A stretch of DNA of 11,413 nucleotides from a bacterium (GCA_021162155.1 JAGGZF010000033.1:1-11413); one strand, 5' to 3'; positions 1 to 5,908 are shown, counted from the stretch's first letter. A program made the numbers and translations. Notes: a model not told the origin generated them from the sequence alone.

Positions 1-2
1 AC

Positions 3-1886
3 CAATCTGTTTCTGGTAGTAGAACGATATATAATCTTACTCAAACTACTACCTTTACCTTAAGTTGTTCTGGAAATTATGGTTCTGACCAAAAAACTAC
101 TACTGTAACTGTAAGTACTCCTCCACCCCCACCTCCAACTCCTCGCTATGCTTGTAATACTAATACTTGGCAATGCTACGAAACTTCCAGCGGTCCTTAT
201 ACTTCTCTAAGCAGCTGTGAAGCTAACTGTCAACCACCTATTAATCCTCCTACTGTAACTTTAACCGCCAATCCTTCGGTAATAAATCAAGGAGAATCTT
301 CTGTGCTTAGTTGGAGTTCTACTAATGCTACTACTTGTTTAGCATCAGGTGGATGGAGCGGCAATAAATCTTTATCAGGAAACGAAACTGTTGCTCCTCC
401 AGTAACTACTACTTATAGTATAACTTGTACTGGAGCCGGAGGATCTGCTACTGACAGTGCCACTGTAACAGTCAATACTCCGCCTCAAAATTTTGACTTT
501 TCTCTCTCTAACAGCGGTGATATTACTGTTACCAAACCCCTTTCTGGCTCTGTGACTGCTTCTAATACTATTACTGTTACCTTACTCAGTGGCACTCCTT
601 CCAGTGTTAACCTCCAGCAATCGGGCTTGCCCAGTGGAGTAACAGCAGCCGATTTATTCTCTTGTAATCCTACTTGTACCAAAACTAATACTTTAACTAT
701 TTCGTCTTCTGCTCCTGTGGGAACTTTTCCTATAACTATTACTGGAACTGGAGGAGGTCTTACTAGGACCACTAACTACAACTTAATTATCCAACAAAGC
801 ACTACTCCTCTATCTGTTTCCTGTAGTGCTTCTCCTAATCCTGCCCAAGTAAATCAAACTGTAGGATTCTATAGTAGTGTAAGCGGAGGAAGCGGATCTT
901 ATTATTATTCTTGGTCTGGCGCTGCCAGCGGTAATTCCCCTAATTATTATCGCTCCTTTGCTTCTTCTGGAACCTATACCGCTTATCTTACAGTATCAGA
1001 TAATGCCGGCCACAGTGCTTCTACTTCCTGTTCTGTAACAGTTTCTTCCCGTCCTTCACCCACTCTTACTTTTTGGGCTGATAAATATACTCTTTATCAA
1101 GGTGAATCTACTTATCTTCGCTGGAATGCTTCTTATGTTTCTACCTGCACAGCCAGCAATGGCTGGAGTGGATCTAAATCTATTTCCGGTTATGAGATGG
1201 CTACCCCCACCTCTGACACTTCTTATACTTTAACCTGCAGCGGTCCTTACGGGTCTGTAGAAAAAACGCTTACTCTGTATGTAATCACAACTACAGGTCA
1301 TAACCTTTCTCTAGTTAAATTGGGAAGAAATCTCTCTGCAGGAGATAGGATTTACTCCAAAACAATTCGCTTAACCCCGGGAGATGTAGCAGAATTCTAT
1401 CTCACTGTCACCGCTTCTCATAAAGACCTTACTAATGTGATAATAAAAGATACTCTTCCTACTGGTCTTCGTTATATGACAGGCACTACCAAGATAAATG
1501 GAATAGTTCAACCAGATACTCTTACTACTACGGGACTACATTTAGGCAATCTAAATAAAGATGAATCTGTAGTCATTACTTTTCAGGCACTTAGTTTAAA
1601 TCCCGGACTTTATCTCTCCCAAACAAATACTGCCGAAGTTTCTGCCGATAATGAAGAATCAGTAAGCGACAACGCTACTATTACTTTCGGATTGGTAGCG
1701 GGTGCTGCTACTGTAAGAACTGGGCCTGCTGATACTCTAAAGATTATCTTCCTCATTAGTACTATTCTCAGCTTAATCCTCTGGTATTATCTTTCTTACA
1801 ACCCCCGGGGCAAACTGTTATTGATTAAAGTGCAAGATAAAATTAGAAACTATAATTTAGAAAGGTTAAGGCGTCATCTAAAGTAA
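3..1886 (+). CDS. Multi-domain surface protein (Ig-like, PKD, DUF11 modules) with C-terminal membrane anchor; 5' end outside window
   Basis: The frame is open from the left edge, so the gene is 5'-partial: 627 codons are visible and no start or signal peptide can be seen. Residue numbers below are within this fragment. 1-38: end of an Ig-like repeat. 41-46: proline run. 50-77: small module with Cys51, 58, 72 and 76. About 83-158 and 352-427: two homologous Ig-like repeats sharing GWSG-x-KS-x-SG and a closing T-x-TCxG strand. About 160-265: a further beta-rich region. About 269-348: PKD-like domain (SVSGGSGSYYYSWSG, SGTYTAYLTVSD). About 433-560: DUF11-like domain (KDTLPTGLRY, LGNLNKDESVVITF). 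About 578-596: hydrophobic segment, then a basic 30-residue tail ending RRHLK. This predicts an extracellular stalk held in the membrane by its C terminus. It is very rich in Thr, Ser and Tyr, typical of such repeats. Adhesion or envelope structure is plausible, but the ligand is unknown. Confidence 0.88.
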   Translation, partial: QSVSGSRTIYNLTQTTTFTLSCSGNYGSDQKTTTVTVSTPPPPPPTPRYACNTNTWQCYETSSGPYTSLSSCEANCQPPINPPTVTLTANPSVINQGESSVLSWSSTNATTCLASGGWSGNKSLSGNETVAPPVTTTYSITCTGAGGSATDSATVTVNTPPQNFDFSLSNSGDITVTKPLSGSVTASNTITVTLLSGTPSSVNLQQSGLPSGVTAADLFSCNPTCTKTNTLTISSSAPVGTFPITITGTGGGLTRTTNYNLIIQQSTTPLSVSCSASPNPAQVNQTVGFYSSVSGGSGSYYYSWSGAASGNSPNYYRSFASSGTYTAYLTVSDNAGHSASTSCSVTVSSRPSPTLTFWADKYTLYQGESTYLRWNASYVSTCTASNGWSGSKSISGYEMATPTSDTSYTLTCSGPYGSVEKTLTLYVITTTGHNLSLVKLGRNLSAGDRIYSKTIRLTPGDVAEFYLTVTASHKDLTNVIIKDTLPTGLRYMTGTTKINGIVQPDTLTTTGLHLGNLNKDESVVITFQALSLNPGLYLSQTNTAEVSADNEESVSDNATITFGLVAGAATVRTGPADTLKIIFLISTILSLILWYYLSYNPRGKLLLIKVQDKIRNYNLERLRRHLK

Positions 1887-1903
1887 CCATTGAAGAAGTA
1901 GAG

Positions 1904-1939
1904 AAACTAAAAGCACCCTTTTCAGGGTGCTTTTAGTTT
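1904..1939. terminator. Strong, probably bidirectional intrinsic terminator
   Basis: Two perfect 16-nt inverted arms (1904-1919 and 1924-1939) flank a 4-nt loop. The GC core GCACCCT/AGGGTGC is bordered by A-rich and T-rich outer arms, so either strand can give a hairpin followed by U-rich RNA. It begins 17 nt after the stop of the surface-protein gene and lies 3 nt beyond the 3' end of the opposing tRNA-His, so it can end both transcripts. Confidence 0.9.
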
Positions 1940-1942
1940 TAG

Positions 1943-2016
1943 GGTGGCCGACGGGGCTCGAACCCGTAACCTTCTGGGCCACAGCCAGACGCTCTGCCGA
2001 TTGAGCTACGGCCACC
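1943..2016 (-). tRNA. tRNA-His (GTG)
   Basis: On the minus strand a complete cloverleaf forms: acceptor GTGGCCG/CGGCCAC, D-stem GCTC/GAGC, anticodon stem TCTGG/CCAGA with loop CTGTGGC, and T-arm ACGGG-TTCGAGC-CCCGT. The anticodon GTG lies at 1980-1982. An extra G precedes the acceptor stem opposite discriminator C73, which is the hallmark G(-1):C73 pair recognised by histidyl-tRNA synthetase. No CCA is encoded. It lies just downstream of murA on the same strand. Confidence 0.96.
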
Positions 2017-2032
2017 ATCTCTATATCTTTTT

Positions 2033-2038
2033 ATTATA
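2033..2038 (-). promoter_or_regulatory. Candidate -10 box for tRNA-His
   Basis: A perfect TATAAT on the minus strand lies 16 nt before the tRNA-His 5' end. The hexamer 17 nt further upstream (inside the end of murA) matches TTGACA poorly, so readthrough from murA is an alternative source of the tRNA. Confidence 0.4.
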
Positions 2039-2057
2039 CATCAATTCTCTAATTTCT

Positions 2058-3353
2058 CTAATCTATTTGAGCGCCTAAATTTAACAACCTCTCTTTAAGA
2101 TCTTCATATCCTCTCTCTAACTTTTCTCCTCCACTAATCTCTGTCTCTCCTTGGGCAATTAAGGCAGCTATAAGGTAGGAGAATCCTGCTCTTAAATCAG
2201 GTATCTCTATCTTGGCTCCATGTAAAGGTGTAGGACCGATAATCACTGCGCTATGATAAAAATCACGATGAGCAAAACGACAGGTTTTAGTGCCTAGGCA
2301 CTCTTTAAAAAGATAAATTTTGGCTCCCATTTGATTGAGGGCTTTAGTATAACCCAAACGATTCTCATAAACTGTCTCGTGAATAACCGAAACTCCTTCT
2401 GCCTGAGTTAATACCACGCAAAAGGGCTGTTGCCAATCCGTCATAAATCCGGGGTGAACATCTGTTTCTAAAACCACGCCACGAAAACTACGGTTATTAC
2501 AAAATCTAATACCTTCTTTTTGTATCTCAAAATTTCCTCCTATTTTTCTTACCCAGTTCAAAAATGTGATTAAATATTTCTGCTCCGCGTCCTCTATTAA
2601 AATATCTCCTTTATTAGCCAGAGCCAAAGAAGCAAAAGATGCCGCCTCTATTCTATCTTTCATAATAGAAAAATGGGCACCTTTTAGTTTCTTTACTCCT
2701 TCTATTATCCAAGTTCTATTTACATCTCGATAAACTATTGCGCCCATTGCCTGTAAAAATAACGCTAAATCCTGAATTTCCGGCTCTATAGCGGCATTTT
2801 CTATTACAGTTGTTCCTTCTGCCAAACTAGCGCCCAATAAAATATTTTCTGTAGCACCAACGCTAGGATAATTCAATCTTATTTTTGCTCCTTTTAATCC
2901 TTTACTTACAGCAAAATACCTATTCTGGCTATATTCTATTGTTGCTCCCAATTTTTGATAGGCCTCTATGTGAAAATTCACTGGCCTTTTTCCTATAGAA
3001 CATCCTCCCAGAACAGGAATTTCTGCTTTACCAAAGCGATGCAACAAAGGTCCCAAAAATAAAATAGGGATACGATTTTTACCGGTATATTTTAAAGGAA
3101 CTTTATACTCTTTTAATCCAGTAGGGTCAACTTCTAAAATATTCTTATCCAACCATTTATATTGAACTCCTAAATCATGACACATCTGTAAGGTAATTTC
3201 TACATCACTAATGCGAGGAATGTTCTCTAATATACTTTTACTCTCTGCCAGTAAAGAAGCAACAATAACTTTAGTGGCTACATTTTTAGCACCGGCTAAA
3301 GTTATTTTTCCTCGCAGAATTTTCCCTCCGGTTATTTTGTAAGTTTTATTCAT
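2058..3353 (-). CDS. murA: UDP-N-acetylglucosamine 1-carboxyvinyltransferase (MurA)
   Basis: Transfers the enolpyruvyl group of phosphoenolpyruvate to UDP-GlcNAc, the first committed cytoplasmic step of peptidoglycan synthesis. The 431 residues are close to the usual family length (about 420) and cover both halves of the EPSP-synthase-like fold. Visible signatures: GAKN at 21-24 (substrate-binding Lys23 and Asn24), the mobile loop GGCSIGKRP with catalytic Cys118 (Cys115 in E. coli), GATEN at 167-171, IENAAIEPEIQDLA at 184-197, DRIEAASF at 233-240, HPGFMTDWQQP with Asp306 (Asp305 in E. coli), and DLRAG with Arg388 (Arg397 in E. coli). Having Cys rather than Asp in the loop predicts sensitivity to fosfomycin. 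The region around Trp307 and RLGYTKALN departs from proteobacterial MurA. The ATG start matches the family N terminus; the stop is TAG. It stands alone, not in a mur cluster. Assignment is firm, though CPR genomes can carry divergent paralogues. Confidence 0.93.
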   Translation of the reverse strand: MNKTYKITGGKILRGKITLAGAKNVATKVIVASLLAESKSILENIPRISDVEITLQMCHDLGVQYKWLDKNILEVDPTGLKEYKVPLKYTGKNRIPILFLGPLLHRFGKAEIPVLGGCSIGKRPVNFHIEAYQKLGATIEYSQNRYFAVSKGLKGAKIRLNYPSVGATENILLGASLAEGTTVIENAAIEPEIQDLALFLQAMGAIVYRDVNRTWIIEGVKKLKGAHFSIMKDRIEAASFASLALANKGDILIEDAEQKYLITFLNWVRKIGGNFEIQKEGIRFCNNRSFRGVVLETDVHPGFMTDWQQPFCVVLTQAEGVSVIHETVYENRLGYTKALNQMGAKIYLFKECLGTKTCRFAHRDFYHSAVIIGPTPLHGAKIEIPDLRAGFSYLIAALIAQGETEISGGEKLERGYEDLKERLLNLGAQID

Positions 3354-3366
3354 ATATTACTTCTTA

Positions 3367-3395
3367 AGTATAAACCTTCTTTACTTTTCTTTCAA
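3367..3395 (-). promoter_or_regulatory. Sigma70-type promoter of murA
   Basis: On the minus strand TTGAAA (3395-3390), a 17-nt spacer and TATACT (3372-3367) form a near-consensus promoter. The expected transcription start is around 3360, giving murA a leader of only about 7 nt, too short for an ordinary Shine-Dalgarno site. Confidence 0.7.
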
Positions 3396-3404
3396 GAAAA
3401 AATC

Positions 3405-3413
3405 TGCTACAAT
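3405..3413 (+). promoter_or_regulatory. Extended -10 promoter of the Arg-Pro-Ala tRNA cluster
   Basis: TGCTACAAT reads as an extended -10 element (TGn followed by TACAAT). Its expected start site is about 10 nt before tRNA-Arg. No good -35 is seen at the standard distance, which an extended -10 can tolerate. It is back to back with the murA promoter. Confidence 0.5.
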
Positions 3414-3429
3414 AAAAAGGACTTCTCTT

Positions 3430-3503
3430 CTCCCTGTAGCTCAATAGGATAGAGCAACTCCCTTCTAAGGAGTAGGTTGCAGGTTCGACTCCTGCCAGGG
3501 AGG
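3430..3503 (+). tRNA. tRNA-Arg (TCT)
   Basis: Complete cloverleaf: acceptor CTCCCTG/CAGGGAG, D-stem GCTC/GAGC, anticodon stem ACTCC/GGAGT with loop CTTCTAA, T-arm GCAGG-TTCGACT-CCTGC, discriminator G. The anticodon TCT at 3464-3466 reads AGA and AGG. No CCA is encoded. First of three tRNA genes in one orientation. Confidence 0.96.
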
Positions 3504-3533
3504 CTTCAATATTCAGTTCTGATTTTCCTCCTG

Positions 3534-3607
3534 CGGAGCGTGGCCTAGTGGTTTAAGGCGCCTGCTTTGGGAGCAGGAGATCGTGGGTTCAAATCCCGCC
3601 GCTCCGA
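3534..3607 (+). tRNA. tRNA-Pro (TGG)
   Basis: Complete cloverleaf: acceptor CGGAGCG/CGCTCCG, D-stem GCCT/AGGC, anticodon stem CCTGC/GCAGG with loop TTTGGGA, T-arm GTGGG-TTCAAAT-CCCGC, discriminator A. The anticodon TGG is at 3568-3570. The C1:G72 pair with A73 is the usual bacterial proline identity set. No CCA is encoded. It lies 30 nt after tRNA-Arg and is probably co-transcribed with it. Confidence 0.96.
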
Positions 3608-3657
3608 CTACACATAACCCTAAAAAATAAATAATTTTTTCGTTACTCAAACTTTAA

Positions 3658-3728
3658 GGGCCTGTAGTTTAGTGGCAAAACACCGCTGTCGCATAGCGGA
3701 GACAGGAGTTCAATTCTCCTCAGGTCCA
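3658..3728 (+). tRNA. tRNA-Ala (CGC)
   Basis: Cloverleaf of 71 nt: acceptor GGGCCTG/CAGGTCC with a G3:T70 wobble pair, the classic alanine identity element; D-stem GTTT/AAAC; anticodon stem CCGCT/AGCGG with loop GTCGCAT; T-arm AGGAG-TTCAATT-CTCCT; discriminator A. The anticodon CGC at 3690-3692 reads GCG only. Loop positions 32 and 38 are G and T, able to pair as A32-U38 does in typical tRNA-Ala. No CCA is encoded. Its 3' end is 2 nt from the stop codon of the opposing sufB/D-like gene. Confidence 0.9.
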
Positions 3729-3730
3729 CT

Positions 3731-4642
3731 CTACTTCTTTAAGAAGCCATCCACTATCAATTCAGTGGCTTCTTTTTGATTTAATCCTCTACTTCTTAAA
3801 TATAATAACTGGTCCTCGTTTACTCTCCCAATAGAAGCTTCATGAGTTACCAGGGCTTGTTTATGACTACAAACTAATTGAGGAACTAAAGATATTGTAG
3901 TACTTTTATCTATTACTAATCCCTGACAATCTAAATGCCCCTTACTGGGCGCTGTAGCGTAAATACGAGAAATACCAGTAATATCACTGCCCTTCTCACC
4001 TGCTAGTTTTAAGTAAACCGCTCCTTGCGCATCTTTGCCCTGAAGATTGATGCTTTCTTCTAAATTTATTTTAGACCTTTTTCCTTTAATTACTATTTCC
4101 AAACGCGCTTGCGCTTTTTTCTTCACTACTACATTAGTTTTAAGGCTTAGTCGGGAGGGTGAAAATAAATTTTGGTAGGAATATAGTAGTTTGCTATTTT
4201 TCTCTCCAATAAATTCGTAATTAGATTGAACTATATCTGAGTGACTCCATTTGTGCCAATGAAGGTAGTTTAACCTTGCCCCTTCCTTTAAGATAATTTT
4301 TCCTGTAGCTATATGGGTTCCGGATAAGTTATTCGCTAAAGAATTACAAATTCCCTTCGCAGTTACATCTAAATTTTTTTCTATAATAATCAAATTAGTT
4401 AAATTTTGAGAAACATTTTTAGTAGTTAAACTAACACAAGTAACAAGGGGGAAAGATATTTTTTCTTTTACCCAAATAAAATAACCCCCGCGCGGTTTGC
4501 GAGAAAAATATTTTCTACACCAAGGATAGTTTTGCCAAGCAGTTAGAGAGGGTAGTATCTCTACTCCCTTGACAAAACTGATATTTTGTATTCTATTATC
4601 TATCTGGAGAAATTGAGCATTGCACACATTTTTTATATCCAT
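3731..4642 (-). CDS. SufB/SufD-family Fe-S cluster assembly scaffold protein
   Basis: Partner of the ATPase SufC in building iron-sulfur clusters in the cytoplasm. The 303-residue frame ends in the family's core: a beta-helical stretch, then HLDCQGLVIDKS, then VTHEASIGRVNEDQLLYLRSRG and LIVDGFL (His267 is the conserved SufB/SufD histidine). It is much shorter than E. coli SufB (about 495 residues) or SufD (about 420) and resembles the short single SufB/D proteins of minimal systems. The residue two places before His267 is Val, where E. coli SufB has Cys405; a Cys sits further upstream at 258. I chose ATG 4642 over an upstream TTG at 4660. The first 47 nt overlap the end of sufC, so translation is probably coupled. 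The family is clear; whether it acts like SufB or SufD is not. The stop is TAG. Confidence 0.85.
   Translation of the reverse strand: MDIKNVCNAQFLQIDNRIQNISFVKGVEILPSLTAWQNYPWCRKYFSRKPRGGYFIWVKEKISFPLVTCVSLTTKNVSQNLTNLIIIEKNLDVTAKGICNSLANNLSGTHIATGKIILKEGARLNYLHWHKWSHSDIVQSNYEFIGEKNSKLLYSYQNLFSPSRLSLKTNVVVKKKAQARLEIVIKGKRSKINLEESINLQGKDAQGAVYLKLAGEKGSDITGISRIYATAPSKGHLDCQGLVIDKSTTISLVPQLVCSHKQALVTHEASIGRVNEDQLLYLRSRGLNQKEATELIVDGFLKK
3741..3778 (+). terminator. Terminator of the tRNA cluster, inside the sufB/D-like coding end
   Basis: AAGAAGCCA (3741-3749) pairs with TGGCTTCTT (3766-3774), followed by more T residues. An inner CCACT/AGTGG pairing (3751-3755 with 3764-3768) is an alternative fold. 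The T-run lies only on the plus-strand side, so it should stop transcripts coming from the tRNA genes and not the sufB/D-like mRNA. Confidence 0.7.
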
Positions 4643-5309
4643 ATTTTTTAAGCGTAGCAAGTATAGTGCGATAGTTTTTTCCTTTACAAACTATCTTCCC
4701 TTTTATCATTATAAATGTTTTCTCAGGTTTTAAATATCTTAAGATTTCTCCATTATGGGTAATTATTATCACAGCCACTTTCTTTTTTAATAAATTCTCC
4801 TTTATTATCTTACCTACTTCTTTTAATTTCTTAAAATCTAAACCAGAATCTATTTCATCTAATATCACTAATTTAGGGCGCAATGACAAAAGTTGAGCCA
4901 GTTCTGAAATTTTCTTTTCTCCTCCAGAAAGACCTACATTTATATCCCTATGAAGAAAGGGAACAACTAAACTTAAAGTTGGCTTTTTAGAATCAACTTT
5001 AGCTAATAATTGCCCTAATTTTACCCCCGGAACAACTGGAGGATTTTGCCAAGCCACCGCAATTCCTCTTTTTACTCTCTGTTCTGGAGAGAGATGATTA
5101 ATCACTGTCCCAGCAAAATAAATCTGTCCCTGTTTTATGATATAACGAGGATCACCCATAATAGTATGGGCTAATACTGTTTTTCCTGAACCATTAGGTC
5201 CTAATAAAGCCACACATTGTCCTGCAGAAACTGAAAAATCTATATCAGAAAGTAGGGTTTGATTTTTATCAGCCAATATTACTGTTAGTTTTTTCACTCG
5301 CAATAGCAT
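4596..5309 (-). CDS. sufC: Fe-S cluster assembly ATPase SufC
   Basis: Soluble ABC-type ATPase that drives conformational changes in the SufB/D scaffold. From the chosen ATG it has 237 residues, near the usual 245-260. Motifs in order: Walker A GPNGSGKT (37-44), Q-loop region AWQNPPVVPGV (86-96; SufC proteins show FQxPxxIPGV here), signature LSGGEKK (127-133), Walker B with the SufC-specific LVILDEIDSGLD (147-158), and H-loop ITHN (His185). There are no membrane segments. A TTG at 5333 would add eight Lys-rich residues, but ATG 5309 fits the family N terminus better. The 3' end overlaps the sufB/D-like gene by 47 nt. A perfect parS site lies 26 nt upstream of the start. No sufS, sufU or second SufB/D gene is adjacent. 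Confidence 0.92.
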   Translation of the reverse strand: MLLRVKKLTVILADKNQTLLSDIDFSVSAGQCVALLGPNGSGKTVLAHTIMGDPRYIIKQGQIYFAGTVINHLSPEQRVKRGIAVAWQNPPVVPGVKLGQLLAKVDSKKPTLSLVVPFLHRDINVGLSGGEKKISELAQLLSLRPKLVILDEIDSGLDFKKLKEVGKIIKENLLKKKVAVIIITHNGEILRYLKPEKTFIMIKGKIVCKGKNYRTILATLKKYGYKKCVQCSISPDR

Positions 5310-5335
5310 ATTTTTATATTTTTTCTTAAGCAAAA

Positions 5336-5351
5336 TGTTTCACGTGAAACA
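5336..5351. promoter_or_regulatory. parS: parS site 1 (ParB centromere site)
   Basis: TGTTTCACGTGAAACA matches the canonical bacterial chromosomal parS 16-mer exactly. It is embedded in a 24-bp perfect palindrome (5332-5355) with AAAA/TTTT ends. ParB loads here, spreads, and recruits ParA and SMC for chromosome segregation. It sits just upstream of sufC, so ParB binding could also affect sufC transcription. Confidence 0.9.
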
Positions 5352-5385
5352 TTTTAACTAATAAATTTAGTAACAAAATGCCAAT

Positions 5386-5467
5386 TTTTGGCTTAACCAA
5401 GCCAAAAGTAAGCCCGGGGGCTTAGTTTGCCCATGGTTAAGCCATTTTTCGGCCCTAAAGCCGAAAA
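5386..5467. repeat. Three consecutive hairpins between the two parS sites
   Basis: Inverted repeats: 5386-5394/5399-5407 (TTTTGGCTT/AAGCCAAAA, 4-nt loop), 5409-5415/5418-5424 (TAAGCCC/GGGCTTA) and 5446-5453/5460-5467 (TTTTCGGC/GCCGAAAA). A longer-range 11-bp inverted repeat links 5389-5399 (TGGCTTAACCA) with 5434-5444 (TGGTTAAGCCA), so two competing folds exist. On the minus strand the region may end the signal peptidase-yraN transcript, or be a structured leader of sufC. Its dense symmetry and raised GC stand out from the AT-rich flanks. Confidence 0.7.
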
Positions 5468-5482
5468 CCCTTTATTTATCAA

Positions 5483-5514
5483 TGTTTCACACTTTGTTTC
5501 ACACAATGTTTCAC
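5483..5514 (+). repeat. Three TGTTTCAC parS half-sites at exact 12-bp spacing
   Basis: TGTTTCAC occurs at 5483-5490, 5495-5502 and 5507-5514. The last copy is the left half of parS site 2. The 4-nt spacers are ACTT and ACAA. The first two copies lack the palindromic right half. Confidence 0.85.
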
Positions 5515-5522
5515 GTGAAACA
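5507..5522. promoter_or_regulatory. parS: parS site 2 (ParB centromere site)
   Basis: Second exact TGTTTCACGTGAAACA, within a 20-bp palindrome (5505-5524). It is 171 bp centre to centre from site 1 and 8 nt beyond the yraN stop codon. Finding two perfect 16-mers in one short gap excludes chance for practical purposes. Confidence 0.9.
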
Positions 5523-5530
5523 TTTTAACA

Positions 5531-5908
5531 TTACTCCCACAAACACTCAATATTTTTATAATGAGCCACCTGTACCCTACCGGTATCTGAAGAAGCAAAA
5601 GTCACTGTAACCACATCAAGGCGCCAGTTTTCTTGGTCTGGATTTTGAACCAAGTAAGATAAAATAACCCGACGTAGTTTATTAATCTTCCGGGGAGTTA
5701 AGTTCTCTTCCGGGTCAATAAAGCCAGTACCCTGCCGCGCGCTTTTAACTTCCACAAACACAAGTTCTTTTGTTGTAACATCCTCAGCCACAATATCTAT
5801 CTCTCCCCATGGTCTGCGCCAATTTCTCCAGAGAATACGATAACCGTTCTTCTCTAAATAAGAAACAGCCACATCTTCTCCTTGCTTGCCTAATGACCTT
5901 TTATTCAT
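5531..5908 (-). CDS. yraN: YraN/UPF0102 family nuclease-fold protein
   Basis: Small protein of 125 residues, about the family's standard length of 110-130. The N terminus KRSLGKQGEDVAVSYLEKNGYRI and the core GEIDIVAED (35-43) then LVFVEVKSA (49-57) give the Asp38, Glu53, Lys55 pattern of the restriction-endonuclease-like fold; TPRKINKLRRVILSYL (71-86) is the following conserved helix. Members are widespread in bacteria; their in vivo role is not settled, with DNA processing or recombination suggested. Its ATG overlaps the stop of the signal peptidase gene by 8 nt (ATGAATAA), so the two are co-transcribed and probably translationally coupled. The parS region begins right after its stop. Confidence 0.92.
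   Translation of the reverse strand: MNKRSLGKQGEDVAVSYLEKNGYRILWRNWRRPWGEIDIVAEDVTTKELVFVEVKSARQGTGFIDPEENLTPRKINKLRRVILSYLVQNPDQENWRLDVVTVTFASSDTGRVQVAHYKNIECLWE

Noticed and set aside
303..305. GTG at 303 as the start of the surface-protein gene
   Set aside because: The frame is open back to position 3 and the preceding 100 codons continue the same repeat and Cys-module architecture, so the gene enters from outside the window.
485..772. Minus-strand open frame inside the surface-protein gene
   Set aside because: Opposite-strand shadow of the repetitive Thr/Ser-rich coding sequence, with no recognisable domain.
5310..5333. TTG start at 5333 for sufC, and likewise TTG 4660 for the sufB/D-like gene
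   Set aside because: Nearby in-frame ATGs (5309 and 4642) match the family N termini better; the extra residues are low-complexity Lys-rich or unconserved.
5483..5522. CRISPR-like or transposon-end repeats
   Set aside because: Repeats of 8 bp with 4-bp spacers are far too short for CRISPR; the palindromes match parS exactly, and no transposase or cas gene is present.
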